Assembly (NCBI GenBank): GCA_030426955.1
Contig: JAUHXS010000007.1
Location: 124,001 to 188,000, forward strand
Direction of reading: 5' to 3'
DNA: 64,000 nucleotides
From: Bacteroidia bacterium
Lineage (GTDB): Bacteria > Bacteroidota > Bacteroidia > Chitinophagales > JAUHXS01
Positions 9,581 through 19,823 of this stretch are shown here, one piece after another. Positions within the stretch are counted from its first letter, which is position 1, and every line of letters starts with the position of its first letter. The notes under the pieces are model-generated. The model was not told where the DNA came from and did no database searches. It saw only the letters and a list, made by a program, of their open reading frames with translations. The translations under genes were made by a program, and so were the position numbers.

Positions 9581-10054
9581 ATGGCAGAGTATACTTATTT
9601 GACAAAAGAAGGATTAGACACACTTAATGAAGAGTTAAAAGAACTAAAAACCAAGGGAAGAGCAGATATGGCAAAACAAATTCAAGAGGCTCGTGAAAAA
9701 GGAGACTTGTCTGAAAATGCGGAATATGATGCAGCTAAAGAGGCTCAAGGACTTTTAGAGAAGAAGATTGCTGAGATGGAAGCCAAAGTTTCTAATGCCA
9801 AGGTAATTGACAAATCTAAGCTAGATGCTTCTAAAGTAATGTTACTTTCTTTTGTTGAAATAAAGAATACCCAAAACGGAAGTACAATAAAGTATCAAAT
9901 TGTGCCAGAACCTGAAGCGGATCTAAAAGCAAAAAAAATATCCGTTGCTTCTCCCATTGGTAAAGGCCTACTTGGTAAAAAGGTTGGGGACGTTGCTGAA
10001 ATAAATGTGCCTAACGGAACATTGAAATTTGAAGTGGTTGAGATTAGCCTCTAG
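9581..10054 (+). CDS. greA: Transcription elongation factor GreA
   Basis: 157 residues, the normal length. The N-terminal coiled coil (1-75) carries the tip motif GDLSENAEYDAAKE (41-54), whose Asp42 and Glu45 match the acidic residues that stimulate transcript cleavage inside RNA polymerase. The C-terminal FKBP-like domain contains SPIGKGLLGKKVGDV. GreA enters the polymerase secondary channel and rescues backtracked complexes. The ATG at 9581 sits just after the strong terminator, so it needs its own promoter. It ends 2 nt before the HIT gene, with which it is almost certainly co-transcribed, a common pair in Bacteroidota. Confidence 0.97.
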   Translation: MAEYTYLTKEGLDTLNEELKELKTKGRADMAKQIQEAREKGDLSENAEYDAAKEAQGLLEKKIAEMEAKVSNAKVIDKSKLDASKVMLLSFVEIKNTQNGSTIKYQIVPEPEADLKAKKISVASPIGKGLLGKKVGDVAEINVPNGTLKFEVVEISL

Positions 10055-10056
10055 TT

Positions 10057-10455
10057 ATGGCTAGTATTTTTACTAAGATCATCAATGGGGAAATTCCTTG
10101 TTACAAGATAGCGGAAAGTGAAAGATGCTTTGCCTTTTTGGACATCAACCCATTAGTTAAAGGTCACACTTTAGTTATTCCTAAGCAAGAAATTGATTAC
10201 ATCTTTGACTTGCCTGACGAATTATTAGCAGAATTGCATCTTTTTTCAAAACAGGTCTCAAAGGCTATAGAGAAAGCCATACCATGTGAAAGGATAGGTG
10301 TTTCCGTAATCGGACTTGAAGTACCGCATGCACATATACATCTCATCCCAATTAATAGTGTAGGAGATATCAATTTTAGTAAATCTAAGTTATCCCTTTC
10401 AGGAGAGGAATTAGAAGAAACGGCCAAGATAATACAGCAAAACTTTATTGCTTAA
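10057..10455 (+). CDS. HIT-family (Hint-like) nucleotide hydrolase
   Basis: 132 residues. The histidine triad HAHIHLIP lies at residues 91-98, with His91, His93 and His95; an upstream DINPLVKGHTLVIPK segment is typical of the nucleotide-binding fold. The family hydrolyses nucleoside phosphoramidates and related aminoacyl-adenylates; the physiological substrate is unknown. It is the second gene after greA (2-nt gap). Its last 11 nt overlap tail-to-tail with the lycopene cyclase gene on the other strand. Confidence 0.95.
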   Translation: MASIFTKIINGEIPCYKIAESERCFAFLDINPLVKGHTLVIPKQEIDYIFDLPDELLAELHLFSKQVSKAIEKAIPCERIGVSVIGLEVPHAHIHLIPINSVGDINFSKSKLSLSGEELEETAKIIQQNFIA

Positions 10456-11155
10456 CCCTGAGTTCAGGGAGATTAAGAGATTTTCTAAAAAACGCTATTA
10501 AAATAAGGTTGATGAACATCAGATTAAACGCATAGCCGATATCTTCAATAGGTATTGTGAATAGCCTTATTCCTAAATTTTCTTCATTGTTGTACCAAAC
10601 CACTTGATCTTCAATAAAGCTCCCCGTTAATACCCCATTAACTAAAAAGAAGGGAATAAGTATCAACACGAAAGAGATGTAAAATCGTCTCAGAGTAGAT
10701 AAATGCTTGAATAAGCCAATGGTTAGAATAGCTATGAGAAGGCTATAGTTGACGCCTGTATATGCTTTATCATAATTGAAAATAACAACGAGAGTTAATG
10801 TTGTGATGAGTGAAATAGTTAAGCCCTTGGTGAACTTCTCATTTAAGAGAAGTTTTGGAAAAAAATAGTTCATTGAATAGTGTATAAATAAACTGGCATA
10901 AGGAATAAGTAGAAAGAATAACCATTCTTCGATGGGTAGACTCAAAATTAGTATAGGAAGGTAATATGCTGGGTTAAACCCCCAAACGCCGATTCTGGTG
11001 AAAATGATATCCCAAACTATAAATATGGCAGCTGTAATACTCAACGACAGCCATACAGCTTTCCATTGTTCAATAAAGCGCATTCTCTTCTCAAAACTAT
11101 ATAGAAATGGAATGATAAAAGAGCCTATATTGAGTAATAGATAAAGGTATTGCAA
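10445..11155 (-). CDS. Lycopene beta-cyclase, fused CrtYc-CrtYd (heterodimer) type
   Basis: 236 residues, nearly all hydrophobic with about six to seven membrane spans and two copies of the lycopene cyclase domain. The first copy has the signature LPIEEWLFFLLIPY with the conserved Pro-Glu-Glu; the second has a degenerate equivalent (FTIPIEDIGYAFNL). It would convert the linear ends of lycopene to beta rings in the cytoplasmic membrane. The start is TTG at 11155, directly after the crtZ stop; the next Met is 24 residues in and would cut the first helix. Last gene of the crt operon. This cyclase type is unrelated to the Rossmann-type CrtY used by most Flavobacteriia and is a useful lineage clue. 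Confidence 0.9.
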   Translation of the reverse strand: MQYLYLLLNIGSFIIPFLYSFEKRMRFIEQWKAVWLSLSITAAIFIVWDIIFTRIGVWGFNPAYYLPILILSLPIEEWLFFLLIPYASLFIHYSMNYFFPKLLLNEKFTKGLTISLITTLTLVVIFNYDKAYTGVNYSLLIAILTIGLFKHLSTLRRFYISFVLILIPFFLVNGVLTGSFIEDQVVWYNNEENLGIRLFTIPIEDIGYAFNLMFINLILIAFFRKSLNLPELRVKQ

Positions 11156-11599
11156 CTATCCTTTCTTAAAATACTTTAGAGGAACCAAAAGCATACCGAA
11201 GCATTCACCATCTTCCTTTCCTAGGTGCTTATGGTGGATTTTATGTGCCCTTCGTATGGCTTTAAAGTAGATGTTATCCGTATTTCTAAAGATCTTGAAC
11301 CTTTGATGTATAAAGATGTCGTGAACCAAAAAATAAGCCATTCCATAGACGGTAATACCTACCCCAATAGGCAAAACCAAAGGTATAGGAAAGAAACTTC
11401 CTAAGAAAATACAAGCCATTCCTGGAACGGCAAAGATTACGAAAAAGTAATCATTTTTTTCAAAAAATGAAGTGGGATTCTTGGTGTGATGATCTTCATG
11501 AAGATTCCATAGAAAGCCGTGCATGATGAATTTGTGGGTAAACCAAGCAATAAACTCCATGAAAAAGAACGTAAAGATGACGATAAGTGCAAAAAACAT
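11156..11599 (-). CDS. crtZ: Beta-carotene 3-hydroxylase CrtZ
   Basis: 147 residues, a membrane-bound di-iron hydroxylase of the fatty acid hydroxylase superfamily. All histidine clusters are present: HKFIMH (22-27), HEDHH (34-38), HDIFIH (93-98) and HKIHH (119-123). It hydroxylates beta-ionone rings, so beta-carotene becomes cryptoxanthin and zeaxanthin. The ATG overlaps the crtB stop by one base and the stop abuts the cyclase start, so the genes are translationally linked. With the neighbours it predicts zeaxanthin as the product; no ketolase (crtW) or 2-hydroxylase is present here. Confidence 0.95.
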   Translation of the reverse strand: MFFALIVIFTFFFMEFIAWFTHKFIMHGFLWNLHEDHHTKNPTSFFEKNDYFFVIFAVPGMACIFLGSFFPIPLVLPIGVGITVYGMAYFLVHDIFIHQRFKIFRNTDNIYFKAIRRAHKIHHKHLGKEDGECFGMLLVPLKYFKKG

Positions 11600-12438
11600 T
11601 ATACAAAGTTAAGTTTTAAACTTAAAAAAGATTTAGCTAAGAGGCCTAATTTAACGGGATTGGAAACTCTTATTCTTCGGTTAATAATTTCGCTTGCGGG
11701 TGTGTCCTTCAACTTTATGAGTAATTGCCTGTAATAAATATACGCTGTGTAGACACCGAATTTTGCTTCTTTGGGTAGTCGAATAACCCCTCCATAAGCA
11801 GCTTTGAAGTCTTCCTCTATTTCTTGTACAATCTTTTCTTTACTGTCTAAGTCCAAAGATTTTAAATTAACCCCTGGGAAATACATCCGATCTAAATTGT
11901 CTACATCATTTTTTAGGTCTCTCAGAAAATTAACCTTTTGAAAGGCAGAGCCCAATCTCATGGCGGGTTCTTTTAACGCCTCATAACGTTCGTTATCACC
12001 ATTAACAAAAACTTTAAGACACATCAGCCCTACCACATCAGCTGAACCATAAATGTACTCATGATAGTCTACCTGAGTATTATACTCCGATTTGTGCAAA
12101 TCCATTTTCATGCTTTTCAAGAATGCATCTACTAGCTCCTGTTCTATGTCATATTGCTTGACTACATGTTGAAATGAGTTAAGTATTGGATTCAAGCTAA
12201 TGCCTTGTTCAATTGCTTTGTAGTAATCCTTTTCAAAATCTTCAATGAGTGACTTCTTAGGAAACTCGTGAAAAGTATCTACAATTTCATCGGCAAATCG
12301 CACAAATCCATAGATGGCATGGATGGCATTTCTTATGGAGGGTGCTAGCATGTTAACAGCCATAGAAAACGAAGTGCTATACTTTTTAGTAACAGCTTTG
12401 CTAGCCTCAAACGAAACTTCATCAAATAACTGTTTCAT
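11599..12438 (-). CDS. crtB: Phytoene synthase CrtB
   Basis: 279 residues of the squalene/phytoene synthase family. The first Asp-rich motif is DEIVD (50-54) and the second lies in NFLRDLKNDVD (170-180, Asp174 and Asp178). These bind magnesium-diphosphate of the two geranylgeranyl diphosphates that are joined head to head to phytoene. The ATG at 12438 lies inside the end of crtI (17-nt overlap), pointing to translational coupling. No geranylgeranyl diphosphate synthase is in this window, so the substrate must be supplied from elsewhere in the genome. Confidence 0.95.
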   Translation of the reverse strand: MKQLFDEVSFEASKAVTKKYSTSFSMAVNMLAPSIRNAIHAIYGFVRFADEIVDTFHEFPKKSLIEDFEKDYYKAIEQGISLNPILNSFQHVVKQYDIEQELVDAFLKSMKMDLHKSEYNTQVDYHEYIYGSADVVGLMCLKVFVNGDNERYEALKEPAMRLGSAFQKVNFLRDLKNDVDNLDRMYFPGVNLKSLDLDSKEKIVQEIEEDFKAAYGGVIRLPKEAKFGVYTAYIYYRQLLIKLKDTPASEIINRRIRVSNPVKLGLLAKSFLSLKLNFV

Positions 12439-13909
12439 ATCTTTTGCTCTTTTTAAGTTCTTTTAAAATAAGTTCTGAAGCGATTTTTCCTGAAATCAAG
12501 GAGGGGGGTACCCCTGGGCCAGGAACGGTTAACTGTCCTGTAAAGAATAATCCCTCTACTTTTTTGCTTTTGATTTTAGGTCTTAGAAATGCAGTTTGCA
12601 GAAGGGTATTAGCCATTCCATAAGCATTGCCTTTGTAAGAATTATAATCTTTTATGAAATCGTTCACGCAATAAGATTCATGAAAAAGTATGTGATCTTT
12701 TACCTTTTGATTAGTGAGTCGTTCAAGCCTTTCAATAATTATATTGAAGTATTTTTCTCTCAATTCCTGTGTGTCTTTGATGCCCGGTGCAATTGGAATC
12801 AAAAAAGTAGCTGCTTCTTTGTTCTTTGGTGCCATTTGTTTATCCGTAATGCTTGGGAAACTGGCGTAAAATAGTGGATTGCTAGGCCATTTAGGCTGAT
12901 CATATATTTCTTTTGCATGATCATCAAAATCACTATCAAAGAATAGGGTGTGGTGAGCAACGTTTTCAAGTTTCTTGTCAAAACCTACATAGAACAAAAG
13001 TGCAGATGGCGCAAAGGTTTTTTTGTTCCAGTAGCTGTCTGAATATTGCCTATGCTTATTTTCTACTAGCGTTTCGGTATGGTGGTAATCTGCACCGCTT
13101 AGGACAATATCTGACTCGTAAAAGACTCCATTGCTTATTACTCCTGTCGCAATACCATTATTAGTGGAAATCTGTTCTACGTTTTGATCAGTGAGGAGTT
13201 TTACGCCTAATTCCTTGGCCATTGATGCCATTCCTTCAACAACTCTGTACATTCCACCTTTCGGATGCCATGTGCCTAGACCAAAGTCTGCATAATTCAT
13301 AAAATTGTAAAAAGCTGGAGTGTCAGATGGTTTAGCTCCTAGAAATAGTACGGGGAATTCTAGAATCTGAATGAGTTTTTTGCTTTTGATCTTTGATCGA
13401 ACTTGTTTGCTTACCGTCTCCCAAAACTGATTTAGCTTGCTAATAGTTGCTGGAGTGATGAGCTCCATGAATGAGACTCCAGGACGATATACTAGATCTT
13501 TTATTGCAATATCATAATTAGATTTGGCGCTATCAAGAAAAGCTTTTAAATGTGTTGAGCTCCCGGGTTCTTCTTGCTCAAAAACGGAATAAATTCCTTC
13601 TAGGTTATCAGCAATGGTAATAGAATCTAGTTTGTTGAAGTAGACTTGGTATGAGGGGCTAAGTTTTTCAAGTTGAAAATAGTCAGATGGTTTTTTATCG
13701 AAGTCACTGAAAAAACGTTCAAAAACGTCAGGCATCCAGTACCAAGTTGGTCCCATATCAAAAGTGAATCCATCTTTTTTATATTGTCTAGCTCTTCCTC
13801 CTATGGTGGTATTTTTTTCAAAAATAGAAACATCATGACCCGCTTTTGCCAAATAGCAGGAAGCTGCAAGAGATGAGAAGCCAGATCCTATGATGTTTAT
13901 TTTTCTCAA
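12422..13909 (-). CDS. crtI: Phytoene desaturase CrtI
   Basis: 495 residues, FAD-dependent. The N-terminal dinucleotide-binding fold reads INIIGSGFSSLAASCYLAKAG followed by FEKN and the GGRARQ loop. The C-terminal carotenoid desaturase signature is GLFFTGQLTVPGPGVPPSL. It introduces the double bonds that turn phytoene into lycopene. The only possible start is TTG at 13909: a stop codon lies four codons upstream and the FAD fold begins at residue 3. Second gene of the operon, 35 nt after the regulator and overlapping crtB. Confidence 0.95.
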   Translation of the reverse strand: MRKINIIGSGFSSLAASCYLAKAGHDVSIFEKNTTIGGRARQYKKDGFTFDMGPTWYWMPDVFERFFSDFDKKPSDYFQLEKLSPSYQVYFNKLDSITIADNLEGIYSVFEQEEPGSSTHLKAFLDSAKSNYDIAIKDLVYRPGVSFMELITPATISKLNQFWETVSKQVRSKIKSKKLIQILEFPVLFLGAKPSDTPAFYNFMNYADFGLGTWHPKGGMYRVVEGMASMAKELGVKLLTDQNVEQISTNNGIATGVISNGVFYESDIVLSGADYHHTETLVENKHRQYSDSYWNKKTFAPSALLFYVGFDKKLENVAHHTLFFDSDFDDHAKEIYDQPKWPSNPLFYASFPSITDKQMAPKNKEAATFLIPIAPGIKDTQELREKYFNIIIERLERLTNQKVKDHILFHESYCVNDFIKDYNSYKGNAYGMANTLLQTAFLRPKIKSKKVEGLFFTGQLTVPGPGVPPSLISGKIASELILKELKKSKRYETVI

Positions 13910-13944
13910 TTTGTCTAATTAATAATTGTTTTAATTGAACAAAC

Positions 13945-14850
13945 CTATAGTATGTTAACTAAATCGGTTAAGGAGTTATAAAATTTAATTTTTTTGAATA
14001 CTGTGTTTTTGTTTTGGTCTTGCGTTTTTCTCCCTGCTAGCCAAAGCTTGTCGCTTCCTGCTCTTAGTATATCCTTGTCAAATTGATACAAGAAGTTTTC
14101 CGTTTGATCGTTACTTGGTAGAACAGTTATATAAGATACGAATGTTATCTTCTTATGGATTTTTTGAAGATGCTTTAAGTTTTCGGTGGGAGTGTCTGGT
14201 CCTAGATATATCGCCTTTTTGTCGCAGGCTAAGAGCTCTTGGTATATAAAGAGCAGGCCTATTTCATGGATTTCCCCTTGAGGTAAAAAAAGCACATAGG
14301 TTTCTTCTTTATTGGAGAAAATATCTTGAGATAGCTTTTCAATATTAAAAAGAAGCTTTTGTCTTATCTGATTTGACATGAAATGTTCATGTGCAGGAGA
14401 TATTGTGCCTGTTTGCCATAGCAATCCTATTTCTTTCAAGAGCGGCATAAAATAGTCTAAAAAAATTTCTTTAGTGGAGAATTGCTTCATTAGCTTGAAG
14501 TAGATTGAGTTGAATAGTTGGCTATCAAAGCTCATCATTGATACTTTGAATCTTGATAGATAGAAATCTGTATTGTTGTTGGATAAAAGGGCGACCTCCT
14601 TGACTTTGGATGTAAGCTTGCTTGTTTTAAGCTCTGCAATTTCTGATATTTTGACCCCCTTGCTGTTTAGAAGGGAAACGTTTAATAGTTTCTGTAAATC
14701 CTCAATGTTGTATATTCTATCGTTAGAGTTTGCTCTTTGAGGTGTGAGTAATTGATATCTCTTTTCCCATGCTCTGATGGTATGGGCTTTGATATTGGAG
14801 AGATTTTCTAAATCTCTGATATTGAAAGTGGTATTTATTTTGTTTAACAA
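13945..14850 (-). CDS. MerR-family regulator with B12-binding domain (CarH/LitR-like)
   Basis: 301 residues. Residues 8-75 form a MerR winged helix (FNIRDLENLS, KAHTIRAWEKRYQLL). Residues 100-170 match the helical cap of B12-binding regulators with the W-x9-EH signature (Trp145, Glu155, His156). Residues 184-300 form the cobalamin-binding Rossmann domain with E-x-H-x-x-G (Glu193, His195, Gly198), His195 being the expected lower axial ligand. In CarH, adenosylcobalamin drives tetramer binding to DNA in the dark and light breaks it. Here it heads and presumably controls the crt operon and itself. The start must be TTG at 14850: an in-frame stop lies two codons upstream and the next Met is beyond residue 100. 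Actual B12 or light response is inferred from motifs only. Confidence 0.88.
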   Translation of the reverse strand: MLNKINTTFNIRDLENLSNIKAHTIRAWEKRYQLLTPQRANSNDRIYNIEDLQKLLNVSLLNSKGVKISEIAELKTSKLTSKVKEVALLSNNNTDFYLSRFKVSMMSFDSQLFNSIYFKLMKQFSTKEIFLDYFMPLLKEIGLLWQTGTISPAHEHFMSNQIRQKLLFNIEKLSQDIFSNKEETYVLFLPQGEIHEIGLLFIYQELLACDKKAIYLGPDTPTENLKHLQKIHKKITFVSYITVLPSNDQTENFLYQFDKDILRAGSDKLWLAGRKTQDQNKNTVFKKIKFYNSLTDLVNIL

Positions 14851-14872
14851 AAATTAAATTTTATTAAACAAA
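14839..14872. promoter_or_regulatory. Operator-like palindrome over the crt operon promoter
   Basis: TTTGTTTAA (14839-14847) and TTAAACAAA (14864-14872) are perfect inverted 9-mers separated by 16 nt. The right arm overlaps the predicted -7 box and the left arm covers the first codons of the regulator gene. This position suits a repressor that blocks initiation, such as the MerR/B12 protein encoded just downstream. The assignment is inferred from position and symmetry. Confidence 0.5.
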
Positions 14873-14900
14873 CTTATAAAATAAATTAATGTTTTCCAAA
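14869..14900 (-). promoter_or_regulatory. Predicted promoter of the merR-crt operon
   Basis: On the minus strand TTTG (14900-14897) is followed after 21 nt by TAAGTTTG (14876-14869). This is an exact match to the Bacteroidota primary-sigma consensus TTTG / TAnnTTTG. It predicts a transcript start near 14863 and a very short leader before the TTG start at 14850. Confidence 0.6.
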
Positions 14901-14907
14901 TTCGTTT

Positions 14908-14936
14908 TTGCTTTAATGCCTTTATATTTATCTTTC
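14908..14936 (+). promoter_or_regulatory. Possible ligA promoter
   Basis: TTG (14908-14910), 18 nt, then TATCTTTC (14929-14936), seven of eight positions in the TAnnTTTG pattern with the final base off. It is divergent from the crt promoter and places the start of transcription a few bases before the ligA ATG at 14951, so a downstream start or a longer leader from another promoter is also possible. Confidence 0.3.
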
Positions 14937-14941
14937 ATTAA

Positions 14942-17691
<2,750 letters not shown>

Positions 17692-17703
17692 TAGAGTATG
17701 AAC
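17692..17703 (+). promoter_or_regulatory. Recurrent cargo-upstream motif, copy A (TAGAGTATGAAC)
   Basis: Exact 12-mer directly after the methyltransferase stop and 75 bp before the ATG of a T9SS cargo gene. One of six copies in the 17.7-36.7 kb island; possible activator site. Confidence 0.5.
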
Positions 17704-17766
17704 TTTTTTTAATATTCGGATTGAATATCTTGTGTAGTAGAACTAATTTAATATAAATTACTTTTT

Positions 17767-19821
17767 ATGAAACAGGTATACATCACGGCAATCATCTTTT
17801 TATTAGGGTGCAGTAGCAGTTTTTCTCAATGGGATACGCTATCAACAGGAGTTGAAAGCAACTTCTTTGCAACACATTTTATTAATGAGGATATGGGGTT
17901 GGCCGTCGGGCAGAATGCTACTATATTAAGAACGAATAATGGTGGTGAAACGTGGCTGTCTGCAGATATCCCTCTTGAATACGATGGTAATTTGAGAGAT
18001 GTCTTTTATTCATCAGATAATACGGTTTATGCTGTAGGGAAAGCCTTAAGCAATGACTCCGCTCAGCTGTTAAAAAGCACTGATGGCGGAGGAAATTGGT
18101 TTTTGCATGGACCTCAGATTCCGTTTGACTATGAAGCGGTTTATTTTACTAGTGACTTGCAAGGTTATGTTACAGGAATGCCTTCTGTAGGAGGCACTTG
18201 CAGCGGTTTTAATTGTAGTATGTACCACATTAAAACTTCTGACGGAGGAGCTTCGGGAAATATTGGAATGGAGGTTTTTTCAGGTCGGTCAATCGACATT
18301 ATAGGTAATGCTATTCATTTTCCTACGGATAGTGTAGGCTATATGGTAGGGGCCGCCGCCGCTGTTATTAAAACAACAGACAAAGGTACCTCTTGGAATG
18401 GTATTAGTTGGATTACAGGGCCATCTGCCGATGACTTGCAATTGAATGATGTTTTTTTCATCAATGAAGACACAGGGTTTATTGTTGGAGAGAAAGTTTC
18501 GAATGGTAATGGATTTATAAGACAAACGTTAGACGGCGGGGATTCATGGAGTACAATATATAATAGTTCAAAAAAATTGAGGGGAATTGACTTTTTAAAT
18601 GATGAAACAGGTGTTGTTGTGGGAAAGTCAGGATTAGTTTTAGTTACTTATGATATGGGAGGGTTTTGGTATGAAGAAGAAACTAATGCTACCACCACAT
18701 TAAATGATATTTTCATTGCTTCAGATACGGTTGCTTATGCAGTAGGAAATCAAGGTGTGATTATTAAAAGAGAAGGTGCTTTTGTTGCACCTCCTTTTGA
18801 GGTCAGTTTTGAAATTAATAGGGATGATACGCTTTGTCTAGATACTACAAATCCTGAAATAATACTAGTCAACTTTAATAATACCTCTATTCTGGCAGAT
18901 AGTTTTGTCTGGAAAGATGCCCTTGGAGCTGTTTTGTCAACAAATACCAACTATATGAAAAACTTTGATGAAATAGGAGAATACCAGTATAACTTGGTGG
19001 GTTGCGAGACAGGAGCTGTTTTTAGATGTGACTCTGCAAGTATAACGATAGTAGTTTTGGATAATCAAATCGCAGACTTCGAGTTAGATAATGACACCAT
19101 ATATTTAGGGGACACTGTTTTTACTAATAATACATCAAATTCCTCTGCTAATGTTAGATGGCTGTTAAATGATTTGGTTTACTCATCAGTTTTTGATACA
19201 TTTTTTGTTCCAAGCGCATTAGGGGCAAATGAAGTGAAACTAGTAACCCTTTCAGGGACATGTACAGATACAAGCATTATGCAATCTTTTGTTGTACTCG
19301 GCAATGTATCAGCAGCATTTAGTGATAATTCAGAAGATACTATTGAAGTTGGGACAACAGTTGCTTTCGTTAATGAATCTGAAAATGCGACCACTTATGA
19401 ATGGTATATCAATAATAACTTGATTAGCGCTTTTGAGAATCTCAACTATCAGTTTATTGAAGAAGGTAGTTTTGATGTAAAGCTTCTGTCTTGCCAAGGA
19501 AGTTGCAATGTATCTGATTCTGCAAAAAAAACCTTTGTTGTTGTAAGTGATATTGTTAATGGGTTTTCAGCTTTGGATAAGCGTAATTTGCAATTTAGTC
19601 TTTATCCAAATCCTTCTGAAGGGACTTTTATTGTGGATGTTGCGAACTCAAATAATGTAAATCTTGAGGTGTATAATAGCTTCGGGCAGATGATGTTATT
19701 TCGGAATATTTCTGACAGAAAAAGCACAGTTGATATGAGAGGTATGGCTTCTGGTATTTACAGTGTTAAAGTAAGCACTGATAATGGCAGTACTTTATCG
19801 AAGACTTTGATTATAAAGTAG
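17767..19821 (+). CDS. Secreted YCF48/BNR-type beta-propeller protein with T9SS type A sorting domain
   Basis: 684 residues. Signal peptide 1-21 (ends SSFSQ; an LLGC at 12-15 resembles a lipobox, but the sorting domain favours export across the outer membrane). Residues 25-335 contain Asp-box/YCF48-like repeats (NNGGETW, TDGGGNW, DKGTSWN, DGGDSWS). Residues 340-595 are Ig/PKD-like. The sorting domain (605-684) reads SLYPNPSEGTFIVDV, VYNSFGQMM, MASGIYSVKV and ends KTLIIK. Role is unknown, probably a surface or released binding protein. It carries motif copy A upstream and converges on the next gene with only 2 nt between stops. Confidence 0.85.
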   Translation: MKQVYITAIIFLLGCSSSFSQWDTLSTGVESNFFATHFINEDMGLAVGQNATILRTNNGGETWLSADIPLEYDGNLRDVFYSSDNTVYAVGKALSNDSAQLLKSTDGGGNWFLHGPQIPFDYEAVYFTSDLQGYVTGMPSVGGTCSGFNCSMYHIKTSDGGASGNIGMEVFSGRSIDIIGNAIHFPTDSVGYMVGAAAAVIKTTDKGTSWNGISWITGPSADDLQLNDVFFINEDTGFIVGEKVSNGNGFIRQTLDGGDSWSTIYNSSKKLRGIDFLNDETGVVVGKSGLVLVTYDMGGFWYEEETNATTTLNDIFIASDTVAYAVGNQGVIIKREGAFVAPPFEVSFEINRDDTLCLDTTNPEIILVNFNNTSILADSFVWKDALGAVLSTNTNYMKNFDEIGEYQYNLVGCETGAVFRCDSASITIVVLDNQIADFELDNDTIYLGDTVFTNNTSNSSANVRWLLNDLVYSSVFDTFFVPSALGANEVKLVTLSGTCTDTSIMQSFVVLGNVSAAFSDNSEDTIEVGTTVAFVNESENATTYEWYINNNLISAFENLNYQFIEEGSFDVKLLSCQGSCNVSDSAKKTFVVVSDIVNGFSALDKRNLQFSLYPNPSEGTFIVDVANSNNVNLEVYNSFGQMMLFRNISDRKSTVDMRGMASGIYSVKVSTDNGSTLSKTLIIK

Positions 19822-19823
19822 TC

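Noticed and set aside
17795-17825. 17767 product as a lipoprotein (LLGC at residues 12-15)
   Set aside because: The complete T9SS sorting domain and a good signal peptidase I site after SFSQ fit export through the type IX channel better.
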